62,164 nt of DNA from Chitinophagaceae bacterium (GCA_025363355.1 JANYEB010000179.1:1-62164); one strand, 5' to 3'; counted from the first letter of the stretch, positions 1 to 10,407 are shown. Notes: generated from the letters alone by a model not told the origin. Numbers and translations are program-made.

Positions 1-39
1 GTTTTAAGACAGCCTCTTTTTTACTATCTAACAATAAGA

Positions 40-1074
40 TTATGCTATTTCCCAAACCTCTCTGCCTCTTAATAATTTATCTAAATCACCTTTTCCTTTA
101 GTGGTAATCACCTCTTCAATTTGCATAGCCATTACATCCTCGTAGCAAGCTCTTTCTGTTTGATAAAATACCCCAAATGGTCTTGGCAGGTGATCAGCAT
201 TTTGTGGATTATCAAACATACGCACTAATATTTGTGCTTTATAAAAATCGGCTTCGTCGTGTATCCACAAATCATCAATACTATATTTATCACCAATTTC
301 TACAACAATTGGTTTAAAACCATCTAGTTTAATTCCTTTGTTTTGGGTTGCACCAAAAACTAATGGTTTTCCTTGCTCCAAAAACAAAGCTTCGTCTGCT
401 TTGCTGCTTTTCTCAGTAAATACCTCAAAAGCACCATCATTAAAAATATTACAGTTTTGATAGATTTCTACAAACGAAGATCCTTTGTGTTGGTTAGCAC
501 GAATCAATATTTGTTGCAAATGCTTTACATCTCTATCCATACTGCGGGCAATAAAAGTAGCATCTGCACCCATAGCTAAAGCCAAAGGATTAAATGGATG
601 ATCTATACTGCCATAAGGAGTGCTTTTTGTAACTTTCTTTTCTTCTGAAGTAGGCGAGTATTGACCCTTTGTTAAACCATAAATCTGGTTGTTAAACACC
701 AGCATATTCACATCAAAATTTCTACGCAATAAGTGAATCGTATGATTACCGCCAATACTTAAACTATCTCCATCGCCACTCACAATCCAAACACTTAGTT
801 CAGGTCGAGATGCTTTTAATCCACTGGCTACAGCAGTCGCTCTACCATGAATACTGTGCATTCCATAAGTGTTCATATAATAAGGAAAGCGACTACTGCA
901 ACCAATTCCAGATATAATAACAATATTTTCTTTTGGAATATTCAGCGTTGGCATCACTTTTTGAACCTGTGCTAAAATACTATAGTCTCCACAGCCAGGG
1001 CACCAGCGAACTTCTTGGTCGGTTACAAAATCTTTGGCTGTTAATGTTTGTGGGGCAATCGTTGATGTGCTCAT
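40..1074 (-). CDS. korB: 2-oxoacid:ferredoxin oxidoreductase, beta subunit (KorB-like)
   Basis: Thiamine-diphosphate subunit of a 2-oxoglutarate (or related 2-oxoacid):ferredoxin oxidoreductase, which makes acyl-CoA and reduced ferredoxin in the cytoplasm. The 344-residue protein has the CPGCG cysteine motif at about residues 25-29, the ThDP/Mg motif GDGDSLSIGGN at about 100-110 and the NNQIYGLTKGQ segment at about 128-138, all typical of the family and at normal length. The partner alpha/gamma subunit (korA) is not on the 5' side, where atpD diverges; it may lie beyond base 1. The exact 2-oxoacid cannot be read from sequence; 2-oxoglutarate is the usual assignment in Bacteroidota. Confidence 0.9.
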   Translation of the reverse strand: MSTSTIAPQTLTAKDFVTDQEVRWCPGCGDYSILAQVQKVMPTLNIPKENIVIISGIGCSSRFPYYMNTYGMHSIHGRATAVASGLKASRPELSVWIVSGDGDSLSIGGNHTIHLLRRNFDVNMLVFNNQIYGLTKGQYSPTSEEKKVTKSTPYGSIDHPFNPLALAMGADATFIARSMDRDVKHLQQILIRANQHKGSSFVEIYQNCNIFNDGAFEVFTEKSSKADEALFLEQGKPLVFGATQNKGIKLDGFKPIVVEIGDKYSIDDLWIHDEADFYKAQILVRMFDNPQNADHLPRPFGVFYQTERACYEDVMAMQIEEVITTKGKGDLDKLLRGREVWEIA

Positions 1075-1091
1075 ACCAATTATTTAAGAAG

Positions 1092-1099
1092 TAAAGGTA
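1092..1099 (-). promoter_or_regulatory. Putative -7 element of korB
   Basis: TACCTTTA on the minus strand, one base from the Bacteroidota -7 consensus TAnnTTTG, 17 nt upstream of the korB start. Assigned by motif only; no clear -33 element is seen. Confidence 0.35.
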
Positions 1100-1201
1100 A
1101 TGATAGATTGAGTAAAATAGGCTTTCAAAATGCAAACGATGGCAAAATTTGGCTAATTCCATCTAAAATATATATCCCTTTTATAAGAAATATTGAGTTA
1201 A

Positions 1202-2749
<1,548 letters not shown>

Positions 2750-2755
2750 AACCAG

Positions 2756-2783
2756 TAGTTAGTAGATAGTAATTAGTAGTTAG
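2756..2783 (+). repeat. Left heptamer-repeat arm of the four-helix-bundle element
   Basis: Four head-to-tail heptamers, TAGTTAG, TAGATAG, TAATTAG and TAGTTAG, begin a few bases after the atpD stop. They are the degenerate reverse complement of the CTAACTA array at 3147-3191, so the two arrays form an inverted pair around the four-helix-bundle gene. Confidence 0.8.
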
Positions 2784-2797
2784 AAAGCCCACATTTT

Positions 2798-3150
2798 ATG
2801 AATAAGTCTAAAGATTTATTGGTTTGGCAAAAAGCTATTGATTTAACCGAGTTTGTTTATCTACTAACAAATCAATTTCCAAATGAAGAAAAATTTGGTT
2901 TGACCTCTCAAATAAGAAGATGTGTTGTTTCAATTCCTTCAAATATTGCAGAAGGAGCAGGGAGAAATTCTAAAAATGAATTCAGGCATTTTCTTAGCAT
3001 AGCATTAGGTTCAGTTACGAATTAGAAACACAATTAATTTTAGCAAACAGATTTAATTATATTTTAAAAGAAAAGTTAGAAGAAGGTTTAGCAAAATTGG
3101 ACGAAGTCCAAAGAATGATAACAGACTTACAAAAATCATTATCAGTCTAA
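2798..3150 (+). pseudogene. Four-helix-bundle protein (23S rRNA IVS / S23 family), frameshifted
   Basis: The first 75 codons (2798-3025) encode the N-terminal two thirds of an S23/IVS-type four-helix-bundle protein, with the hallmarks VWQKAIDL, GLTSQIRR and SIPSNIAEGAGR. Frame breaks at about 3018-3021: adding one base after the GSVT codons joins the downstream frame, which reads ELETQLILANRF and runs to a stop at 3150. The repaired product would be about 117 aa, the usual family length. The simplest reading is a 1-nt deletion and loss of function, though sequencing error is possible. The gene lies inside the atpD-atpC operon between inverted heptamer arrays. The family is known from intervening sequences in 23S rRNA and is related in fold to Avd of diversity-generating retroelements; its function is unknown. 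Confidence 0.8.
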
Positions 3151-3191
3151 CTACTAACTACTAACTACTAACTACTAACTACTAACTACTA
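3147..3191 (+). repeat. Right heptamer-repeat arm (CTAACTA x6)
   Basis: Six perfect tandem copies of CTAACTA plus CTA, starting in the stop codon of the four-helix-bundle reading frame and ending 3 nt before atpC. Its reverse complement (TAGTTAG) matches the arm after atpD, giving a potential long stem that brackets the inserted gene. Confidence 0.9.
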
Positions 3192-3194
3192 AAA

Positions 3195-3446
3195 ATGGTT
3201 CTAGAAATATTAACTCCAGAAAAAAAACTTTATAGTGGCGACGTTTATGGTGTTCAATTGCCAGGTATTGAAGGTTTATTTGAAGTGTTGGATAAACACG
3301 CCCCAATGGTGAGTGCTTTGGGTAAAGGAAACTTAAAAATATTAAAAACAAAAACTCAATTTGAAAACTTCACAATTCAAAGCGGATTTGTTGAGGTTTT
3401 AAACAATAAAACTACAGTATTGATTGAAGGTGCTGTGGAAGCTTAG
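3195..3446 (+). CDS. atpC: ATP synthase F1 subunit epsilon, short form
   Basis: Epsilon subunit of the F1 central stalk. The 83 residues cover only the N-terminal beta-sandwich (LEILTPEKKLYSGDV, then the LPGIEGLFEVLDKHAPMVSAL region), without the C-terminal helical hairpin that inhibits ATP hydrolysis in about 130-residue homologues. Short epsilon subunits are usual in Bacteroidota. It is probably cotranscribed with atpD through the inserted repeat/four-helix element and is followed by a terminator. Confidence 0.95.
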   Translation: MVLEILTPEKKLYSGDVYGVQLPGIEGLFEVLDKHAPMVSALGKGNLKILKTKTQFENFTIQSGFVEVLNNKTTVLIEGAVEA

Positions 3447-3460
3447 TTTAATAATCGAAT

Positions 3461-3500
3461 AAAATAAAAAGCCTGATAGTAATATCGGGCTTTTTATTTT
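3461..3500. terminator. Bidirectional intrinsic terminator, atpC / LysE
   Basis: Near-perfect inverted repeat, AAAATAAAAAGCC...GATA against TATC...GGCTTTTTATTTT, with a short loop and T-runs on both strands, between the convergent atpC and LysE-family genes. Confidence 0.85.
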
Positions 3501-3508
3501 CGGCTACT

Positions 3509-4165
3509 TTAATGACCAACCACTTTATAGTTAAGCGTTGCCCAAGCAAGAGAAACTGCAAAAACAACTAAAACTATTCCTGATATTTTATTAATAATAT
3601 GCAAATTGTGTGGCGTTAGTTTGGGACGAATTTTTCCTGCAAGTAAAACTTTTGCTATGTCTGTAGATAGTACAAAAACTAAACAAACGGCATAAACTGT
3701 TATTAAATATCTGGTAGGATGTGATAAGCCAATTATCTGAGATTGAATTTTAGCTGTTGCAGCTAACCAAAAAATAAATACACTAGGATTTAGCATATTC
3801 ATAAAAAAGCCAGAAAGAAAAATACCTACTAATTGCCTTTTGCTAAATACTTTATCTTGAAGACCACCGTTATCATCCATCATTACTTTTTTAAAGAACA
3901 ATGTATAGATACCAATAATCAATAAAAAAGCACTACCCAAAATACCAATAGCAGTTTGATGGCTTACAGCTTGTGCGAATAAACTGGTAAGTAAATTACA
4001 AACTAAAACTATGATAACATCACTAGAAGAAACGCCAGCTACAAAAAAGAATCCACCCTTGTGACCATTATTAAGGCTTTGCTTGATTATAGCAAATATG
4101 ATTGGGCCAATGGAAATGGCAAGCAACAATCCTAGGGTTAATCCTGTAACAATGGCTTCAATCAT
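3509..4165 (-). CDS. LysE family translocator
   Basis: Inner-membrane exporter of the LysE/RhtB family, 218 aa, about six hydrophobic segments. The N-terminus has the family pattern (LLAISIGPIIFAIIKQSL, then GHKGGFFFVAGVSSSD), and the central loop carries a conserved-type MLNPSVFIFW segment. Members export amino acids or related small molecules; the substrate here cannot be inferred. It is convergent with atpC and transcribed in the same direction as the upstream SixA-like gene, about 50 bases away. Confidence 0.85.
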   Translation of the reverse strand: MIEAIVTGLTLGLLLAISIGPIIFAIIKQSLNNGHKGGFFFVAGVSSSDVIIVLVCNLLTSLFAQAVSHQTAIGILGSAFLLIIGIYTLFFKKVMMDDNGGLQDKVFSKRQLVGIFLSGFFMNMLNPSVFIFWLAATAKIQSQIIGLSHPTRYLITVYAVCLVFVLSTDIAKVLLAGKIRPKLTPHNLHIINKISGIVLVVFAVSLAWATLNYKVVGH

Positions 4166-4216
4166 TCAAGTCTTTTAAAGTGGTGAAAATAGCACCAAAC
4201 AATTAGTTAGAAAAGT

Positions 4217-4708
4217 TTAAATAGATTTTGGATAGTCAAAAAACCAAAAATCTTTTTTTGCCGACTTAAAATCTGCCCAAGAATTGGTGTGAATATGAAT
4301 AGCAAAAATGCCACAAGTTGGCATATCATCTATTCGTGTTTTGGTTAACTCATTTACAAATTCTGTAATACCAGGATTATGAGAAAACAAGGCAACATTG
4401 CTGAACTCATCATTTAAACCTGCAATTGTTTTATAGAAAATAGCAGGCATTGCGTGATACAATTCATCAACTTTTAAAATATCTTTTTCTTTTTTATGAT
4501 ATGCTTCTGCGAAATAAAAAGCAGTGGTAAATGCTCTTTTAGCTGTGCTAGATACAAGTAAATCAATAGTAATATTTTTATCTATTAACCTTTTTGCCAT
4601 TGCTGGAGCATCAGAATGTCCACGCTGGTTGAGACCCCTGTCAAAATCATTCAAGACTCCAACATCCCAACTACTTTTTGCGTGACGTATAATAAAAAGC
4701 TGTTTCAT
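4217..4708 (-). CDS. SixA-type histidine phosphatase
   Basis: Histidine phosphatase superfamily protein of the SixA group, about 163 aa. The catalytic RHG-equivalent is RHAKSSWD at the N-terminus, followed by NDFDRGLNQRGHSDAP, characteristic of SixA-like enzymes, and a second catalytic His in LFSHNPGITEF. The start could be either of two ATGs six bases apart; MKQLF is preferred. SixA dephosphorylates phosphohistidine proteins in E. coli; the substrate here is unknown. It diverges from the Sua5-like gene. Confidence 0.88.
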   Translation of the reverse strand: MKQLFIIRHAKSSWDVGVLNDFDRGLNQRGHSDAPAMAKRLIDKNITIDLLVSSTAKRAFTTAFYFAEAYHKKEKDILKVDELYHAMPAIFYKTIAGLNDEFSNVALFSHNPGITEFVNELTKTRIDDMPTCGIFAIHIHTNSWADFKSAKKDFWFFDYPKSI

Positions 4709-4754
4709 AATCAAGTAAAATTAAAAACAATATCTGTAAAAATACATCATTAAC

Positions 4755-4762
4755 TAACTTTG
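4755..4762 (+). promoter_or_regulatory. -7 element TAACTTTG, 4 nt before the start codon
   Basis: Exact TAnnTTTG match ending 4 nt before the ATG at 4767. Transcription from it would begin at or next to the start codon, implying a leaderless mRNA for the Sua5/YciO gene. Confidence 0.6.
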
Positions 4763-4766
4763 TAAA

Positions 4767-5375
4767 ATGTTATTGCATATTCATCCACAAAACCCTAATC
4801 CTCGCCACGTTAAAACTGTGGTAGAATGTTTATTAGATGGTGGTGTAATTATTTACCCTACGGATACTATTTATGGTTTGGGCTGCGATATCTTTCAGCA
4901 TAAAGCTATTGAACGTGTTTGCAGAATTAAGAATATTGATACTGCAAAAGCTAACCTAAGTTTTGTGTGTTATGATTTAAGCGATTTAAGCAAATACACT
5001 AAAAGTATCTCTACGCCACTGTATCGTATTCTTAAAAATTATTTGCCAGGTCCCTATACTTTTATTTTACCGGCAAGTAAAGAAGTGCCCAAAATTTTAC
5101 ATAGTAAAAAAGATACTATTGGTTTACGTGTACCCGATAATGAAATTGCCAAAACTATTGTGCATAATTTAAATCACCCCATACTATCAGCATCTTTACC
5201 TGGTGAAATGGTTGAAGAATATACAGACCCAGAATTGATGTTTGAAAACTTTAAAAATCTTGTTGATATTGTGATAGATGGAGGCATTGGAGGATTTACA
5301 CCATCAACGATTATTGACTGCACCAAAGATGAATTTGAAGTTGTGAGAATGGGTGCTGGTGAATGGAATGAATAA
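4767..5375 (+). CDS. Sua5/YciO/YrdC family L-threonylcarbamoyladenylate synthase-like protein
   Basis: YrdC-fold protein of 202 aa. YrdC/Sua5 enzymes make threonylcarbamoyl-AMP from Thr, bicarbonate and ATP for tRNA t6A37. PTDTIYGLG at about 31-39 and the CRIKN segment match the nucleotide/bicarbonate site; GPYTFILPAS and LRVPDN follow in the expected order. There is no C-terminal Sua5 domain, so it is a YrdC/YciO-length protein. Whether it is the main t6A enzyme or a YciO paralogue cannot be settled here. Confidence 0.87.
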   Translation: MLLHIHPQNPNPRHVKTVVECLLDGGVIIYPTDTIYGLGCDIFQHKAIERVCRIKNIDTAKANLSFVCYDLSDLSKYTKSISTPLYRILKNYLPGPYTFILPASKEVPKILHSKKDTIGLRVPDNEIAKTIVHNLNHPILSASLPGEMVEEYTDPELMFENFKNLVDIVIDGGIGGFTPSTIIDCTKDEFEVVRMGAGEWNE

Positions 5376-5398
5376 TTTGCAATTCAACTAATCACTAT

Positions 5399-8300
5399 TT
5401 ATCTTTCTACAACAAATTTTATTCTAAATGTTTTATTGCCGTGCAAAACAGTAACAACATAAACGCCATTTGCTAAACCAAATGTATTAAGCTTTTTATT
5501 AATATTACCAGTGATGCTTGAATAAGATTGACTAGAATAAACCCTACCCAACGCATCTGCAATTGTTATTTGCATATCTGCAATTTCCTTGGTAGCAAAA
5601 TCAATATTGATAAAACTATTGCTAGGATTTGGATAAATTTTGAGCTCTCTTTCTGTTATATCATTAGGATTAATAAAATTGATAATATTACTTGTTTGTT
5701 GGCAACCTGAATTGTCTGTAACACTGCAACTATAATTACCACTTGTTGTTGGTTTATATGTTTGATTTATTTCGCCAGAAATATCTATATTATCTTTTTT
5801 CCATTGATAGTTAATGCCAGTAATGCATACCAAAGAATCTGCAACTTGTGTAATTGTTGGAGCTGCTGCAATTGTTGGAACAACAGCTACTCTATCACTT
5901 GTGCAGTCTAACGTTCTTACACTCATATTGTACAAGTAATAATAAAACTGCGAAGGATTGGTAGCATTATTACCAGTGATAGTAAACACATTTGGAATAC
6001 TATAAGGATATGGGTCTGTTGTAATATTCTTATTTCTAAAAATGTTGGCAATACTATCTGTTGAAACAATAATAGCATGATTGCCAGCTGGCAGCAATAA
6101 ATTAACATTATAGACTACACCTAAGTCTGATGCATCGTCTCCTGCTATATCTCCTGTTGCTTTTGTTGGACGAGATGCAGTAACATCAATAGTTGTAGCC
6201 ATTAAAGCATTATAAGTATAGCTACCATTTGGAAATGTTGCTTTAATATCTGCAACAGTAATGGTTACTTTTCCTGGGTAGGCTGTATAGATTTTTGCAT
6301 TCTCTAATAACACAGGAACTGTTGATGTATATTTAAAATAGTTACCACCTTTTGCTTGATAATCTCCATCTGTAAAACCAGTTTTTGAACTTGCTCCAAT
6401 ATTTGTAGAAACGCCAGAGCCAATATAATAATTGGTAGCAATGGTTGAGGTTGTTGTATTTATTCCTGCTGCAATTGGGCTTGCTGCATTTGCTGCGTTA
6501 TACCAATAATAGTTTTGATTATTATTAGTATTGAAAGCTCTTAGTGTTGCAGTAGTGCCACAAACATTTGCTTGCCCACTTGCAGTTGATGGTGCAAATG
6601 CAATTACAATATCTGTTGACTTAGAATTATTACTTGGTTTCTGATCCGTTGCTAAATTAGCAGTTGCAGTAATGTTATATGTATTTGTTGCAATGCTAGC
6701 AAATGGTGTTTGAAAAGTATAAACAACACTTGCACCACTTGCTAAAGTATCTTTAAAATTTTCTGTGATTGTTGCAATGGTTGTTGCACCATTTTTTACA
6801 ATAGCTGTCAAAGGAATATTTGAAATACGATTATCACCAGCATTAGTAATTCTAACACTTACATATTGATTATTGCTAGAACAATTATTATAAACAGGAA
6901 TGGCAATATCTGTAATACTTGCATCAATAGCAGGGTTAATAAATAGCACACGATAATCTTGTATAGCTCCAATTTGATTAGCAGGACTGCAAGCATCAAA
7001 TGCAGCACTTGTTTCAGCAACCACAACCCTCATCAAACTATAATTACCGATAACTACATTATTTGGAATAGTAACATTTGTATTGATAGAACCATTAATA
7101 ATACTACCAGAATAAACTAATTCATTGGCTTCTGCAAAACTTCCATTGCCATTGTAATCAATATAAACCTTAATGCTTTTATTGTTTGAAGTAGCGTTAC
7201 AACTACTTATACTTAAGTTTAACGAATACGTTTTAGCAGGCTCTAGTTTTGCAGTTAAGTTGGTGTTGTTATCATAACTATTACAGACTGCAGAAGGTTT
7301 GTTAATATTGGCAAAAGAAAAATTATCTACTCTGATATCACCATTATTAATAGTATAAGGTGTGCAGTAATTTGTGCCTCCAATACCAGTGAGTATTAAA
7401 GAAAAAACCTGACTACCTCTTTGCAATATTCCTTTATGTGTTATTTGGATTGTATAGATTTCTCCAGCAATAACACTATCTACTTCAACCCTTTCTATAT
7501 TATCTCTAAAATTATCGCCTTTTATTGCTGCTGCACTAGGGTTTGTAGGATCTAAAAACCAAGGCATATAAGTTGTTGAACCTTTAATAATTCTTATGTC
7601 TAAATCGTGAATTAATTTTAGTGATGGATTGTTTAGCAAATTGGTTGTTGTAACAGCACCAACAGGGTCTGTCCAAGCAAGAGTTGCCATTAGTTTTCCA
7701 TTACCGCTTGCAACAACATTTAATGAATATGTTGCACCATTATTTAATGTTGATTCAATGATTCTGTTTGTTCCGGTGTTACCACTATTGATAATGTTGG
7801 CTGCTTTTTCTGCATTTAATAATCCCCAACCAAATTGATAATCTGGTCCATCATTTATACCAGCTTCTGATGCTGTATGAATTGCCAAAGCCTTTAGTGT
7901 AGAAGCTTTCATAAAAGCACCACCATTTTTCTGGCTATACAATTCTTGCAATAAATACAATGAGCCTGTAACATTTGGTGTAGCCATTGATGTACCACTC
8001 ATTGTTTCATAACCAGTAGTGCTGCTGTTTGAACAAGATAAAACATCAACTCCATCTGCAACTAAATCTGGTTTTATTCTGCCATCATCTGTTGGTCCCC
8101 AACTGCTAAAACTACTCATTTTAATATCAGATGATTTTGTTGAACCACTTGCAATTCCTTCAACAGCACCAACAGTTAAAATATTTTTTGCAACACCATA
8201 AGTTGGAATAATATCATAGCTATTGTTGAATGATAATCCTACAGGTCTGTTTCCTGCATCTATCATATTACCATTGATATCATACCTTCTATAAGGAGTG

Positions 8301-9118
8301 CCAACAGGAGGGCCATTTTTATCTCTATTATTTCCAACAGATTTTACTATCAAATAGTATGTAGCATTGTAAGCAACAGAATCAAACATTTGCGTTTCAT
8401 CATTATAAATTCCAAACTTATAATCTGCTGTGTCACCCCAATTTGCCCAAAATTCCCAATCGCCACTGAAAGTATAATTCCAACCAGCAACAGCACCATA
8501 AGAATGATTTGAAACTAATAGATTGCTTGCACTTCCAAACATTTCAGAAATATGATTATTAAAATCATAAGCATTCAATTTTGCTGCACCATAGGCCATT
8601 CCTTTTACCAAAGGATTTATACCACTGGCAATTAAAGTTCCTGCAACGTGTGTAGTATGATCTAAAATACTTGAGCCATCTTTATTAATAATTCTATTTC
8701 CAAATTCGAGGTGATTTGTCATTGGGCATCCACCATCCCAAATGGCAAGTTTGCCATTCATATTAGCCGAAGAACCAGAAAGGTTAAAACCTGTTGAACC
8801 TCCTTGCCACAATTGATTGGTGTGTGTTGTAGCTGCTGCAATAATGTTATTGCTAGTTGTTGTATAAACAGGAATTCCATTGATATCAACCCCTGTAAGA
8901 ATAATGAGTTCGTTAGGGTTGTTGCTTTTTAATGTTAAAGCCCAACCTTTTTGTTTAGCAAGTTTAAGTAGGTTAATACTGTTATTCTTTTGTTTAGTTT
9001 CATATAATTTAGATACTCTATTTAACTCAAAATTTTTTGTTTCATTTTGAGAGAAAGAAATAAATGGTGCAAGCATTGCAAACACTAAAAAAATATATAC
9101 AAGAAATTTATTTTGCAT
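5399..9118 (-). CDS. Secreted S8 (subtilisin-like) serine peptidase with T9SS sorting domain
   Basis: A 1239-residue exported protease. A signal peptide (about 1-23) precedes the S8 domain. The triad is Asp128 (AIWDGG), His157 (DHTTHVAGT) and Ser377 (SGTSMATP). After the catalytic domain come a P/jelly-roll-like stretch, a GEVED-type region (VYIDYNGNGSF), a CARDB-like region (ITDIAIPVYNN...SVRITNAG) and an Ig-like module with a Cys pair. The C-terminus has the LKIYPNPSN motif of type A type IX sorting domains and ends in a beta-rich tail with basic residues. It is inferred to cross the outer membrane by T9SS and be anchored or released. It appears to be a single-gene unit. Confidence 0.92.
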   Translation of the reverse strand: MQNKFLVYIFLVFAMLAPFISFSQNETKNFELNRVSKLYETKQKNNSINLLKLAKQKGWALTLKSNNPNELIILTGVDINGIPVYTTTSNNIIAAATTHTNQLWQGGSTGFNLSGSSANMNGKLAIWDGGCPMTNHLEFGNRIINKDGSSILDHTTHVAGTLIASGINPLVKGMAYGAAKLNAYDFNNHISEMFGSASNLLVSNHSYGAVAGWNYTFSGDWEFWANWGDTADYKFGIYNDETQMFDSVAYNATYYLIVKSVGNNRDKNGPPVGTPYRRYDINGNMIDAGNRPVGLSFNNSYDIIPTYGVAKNILTVGAVEGIASGSTKSSDIKMSSFSSWGPTDDGRIKPDLVADGVDVLSCSNSSTTGYETMSGTSMATPNVTGSLYLLQELYSQKNGGAFMKASTLKALAIHTASEAGINDGPDYQFGWGLLNAEKAANIINSGNTGTNRIIESTLNNGATYSLNVVASGNGKLMATLAWTDPVGAVTTTNLLNNPSLKLIHDLDIRIIKGSTTYMPWFLDPTNPSAAAIKGDNFRDNIERVEVDSVIAGEIYTIQITHKGILQRGSQVFSLILTGIGGTNYCTPYTINNGDIRVDNFSFANINKPSAVCNSYDNNTNLTAKLEPAKTYSLNLSISSCNATSNNKSIKVYIDYNGNGSFAEANELVYSGSIINGSINTNVTIPNNVVIGNYSLMRVVVAETSAAFDACSPANQIGAIQDYRVLFINPAIDASITDIAIPVYNNCSSNNQYVSVRITNAGDNRISNIPLTAIVKNGATTIATITENFKDTLASGASVVYTFQTPFASIATNTYNITATANLATDQKPSNNSKSTDIVIAFAPSTASGQANVCGTTATLRAFNTNNNQNYYWYNAANAASPIAAGINTTTSTIATNYYIGSGVSTNIGASSKTGFTDGDYQAKGGNYFKYTSTVPVLLENAKIYTAYPGKVTITVADIKATFPNGSYTYNALMATTIDVTASRPTKATGDIAGDDASDLGVVYNVNLLLPAGNHAIIVSTDSIANIFRNKNITTDPYPYSIPNVFTITGNNATNPSQFYYYLYNMSVRTLDCTSDRVAVVPTIAAAPTITQVADSLVCITGINYQWKKDNIDISGEINQTYKPTTSGNYSCSVTDNSGCQQTSNIINFINPNDITERELKIYPNPSNSFINIDFATKEIADMQITIADALGRVYSSQSYSSITGNINKKLNTFGLANGVYVVTVLHGNKTFRIKFVVER

Positions 9119-9239
9119 TATTAAACTAAGTAGAGGTAAAGATATTTAATAATATCAATTTAAACTAGATGTGAAAAGTATAATAGCTCTTAAAAACTTA
9201 TCAAACAAAATATCTACCAATGTTACTTAGTATAATTAC

Positions 9240-9413
9240 CTACTTGAAAAATAGAACATAAAACAGAAGAGTTCCAAGTATCACATAAACCAAAATAACA
9301 AATACATCTTGTTTTATGTCGGCCCACTTCTTTTTATTCCAGAGTAACTGATAAAAAATCCACACTAAAAAAGAGATTGGTACGAAGGCATATCTTATAA
9401 ATATTAGGTTCAT
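9240..9413 (-). CDS. Small two-TM membrane protein, unknown
   Basis: A 57-residue protein starting at the ATG at 9413 (MNLIFIRYAF). Two hydrophobic helices (about 4-25 and 36-56) are separated by a basic loop WNKKKWADIKQD. The open frame extends upstream to 9638, but that part overlaps the LD-carboxypeptidase gene antisense and looks non-coding, so the short start is chosen. It diverges from the carboxypeptidase. Function not recognised. Confidence 0.6.
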   Translation of the reverse strand: MNLIFIRYAFVPISFLVWIFYQLLWNKKKWADIKQDVFVILVYVILGTLLFYVLFFK

Positions 9414-9492
9414 TTTAAGGTTGATATTGAATGCAAGAATAGCAAAAAATACAGAGAATATTATTTTCTCTACGCCAATCGTAATATTGCTG

Positions 9493-10407
9493 ATGATAAT
9501 TCCATCATACTTAAAAAAGGGAGATACCATTGGCATTGTTTGTCCATCAGGATTTATGCCACTTGATAAAGTTGAAACCTGCATTAATACTTTAAAAAAC
9601 TGGGGATATAAAGTTGTTGTTGGCAACACTGTTGGCAATCAATTCAACTATTTTTCTGGTACAGATGAGGAACGATTGAATGATTTGCAATCAATGCTTG
9701 ATGATAATTCTATAAAAGCCATTTTATGTGGAAGAGGTGGTTATGGATTGAGTAGAATTATAGATAAAATCAACTTCACTAGATTCAAAAAAAATCCTAA
9801 GTGGATTATTGGCTATAGTGATATCACATTGTTGCATAGTCATATCAATAAGCAATTTAAAATAGCAACCATACATTCACCAATGGCTGCTGCATTTAAT
9901 GATGGTAGTTTTGAAAATCAATATGTGCTTTCATTGCAAAAAGCATTAAAAGGGAACAAATCAAAATATAATTGCAATCCTCATTTTAATAATAAAAATG
10001 GAGTAGGGACAGGAGAATTAATTGGAGGAAATTTATGTATGATAGCACATACACTTGGAACTAATTCTGCTTTCAACACAAAAAACAAAATCCTTTTTTT
10101 AGAAGATATTGGTGAATACATTTATAATATTGACAGAATGTTTCTTCAACTAAAAAGAGCTGGATTTTTTAAAAATTTATCAGGTTTAATTATAGGAAGT
10201 TTTACTGATTTGAAAGATACTACAATCCCTTTTGGTAAAGACGTTTATGGTATTATAAAAGAGCATATTGCTGAATATGATTTTCCTGTTGCATTCGATT
10301 TTCCTGTTGGGCACCAAACAGAAAACTACGCTTTAAAAATTGGCGTTGAATATTCATTAAACATTAATAAAAAAACAGTTTCTTTAAGAGAGATATTATC
10401 CAATTGA
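9493..10407 (+). CDS. LD-carboxypeptidase (LdcA-like, S66 family)
   Basis: Serine peptidase that trims the terminal D-Ala from murein tetrapeptides during peptidoglycan recycling. The start is the ATG at 9493 (MIIPSYLKKGD), since family members begin just before the KKGDTIGIVCPSG strand; an earlier in-frame ATG at 9421 adds an unrelated segment. Hallmarks are CGRGGYGLSRI, the nucleophile region WIIGYSDITLLHS, the ELIGGNLCMIAHTLGT strand, FLEDIGE, and the His region FPVGHQTENYALKIG. The 304-residue length is normal. It lacks a signal peptide, so it acts in the cytoplasm. Its stop overlaps the TTG start of rnpA, suggesting coupling. Confidence 0.9.
   Translation: MIIPSYLKKGDTIGIVCPSGFMPLDKVETCINTLKNWGYKVVVGNTVGNQFNYFSGTDEERLNDLQSMLDDNSIKAILCGRGGYGLSRIIDKINFTRFKKNPKWIIGYSDITLLHSHINKQFKIATIHSPMAAAFNDGSFENQYVLSLQKALKGNKSKYNCNPHFNNKNGVGTGELIGGNLCMIAHTLGTNSAFNTKNKILFLEDIGEYIYNIDRMFLQLKRAGFFKNLSGLIIGSFTDLKDTTIPFGKDVYGIIKEHIAEYDFPVAFDFPVGHQTENYALKIGVEYSLNINKKTVSLREILSN

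Noticed and set aside
3147-3191. CTAACTA array as a CRISPR
   Set aside because: Units are 7 bp with no spacers and no cas genes are present.
9414-9638. N-terminal extension of the small membrane protein to 132 aa
   Set aside because: It lies antisense over the LD-carboxypeptidase start and lacks protein-like character; the 57-aa start is preferred.
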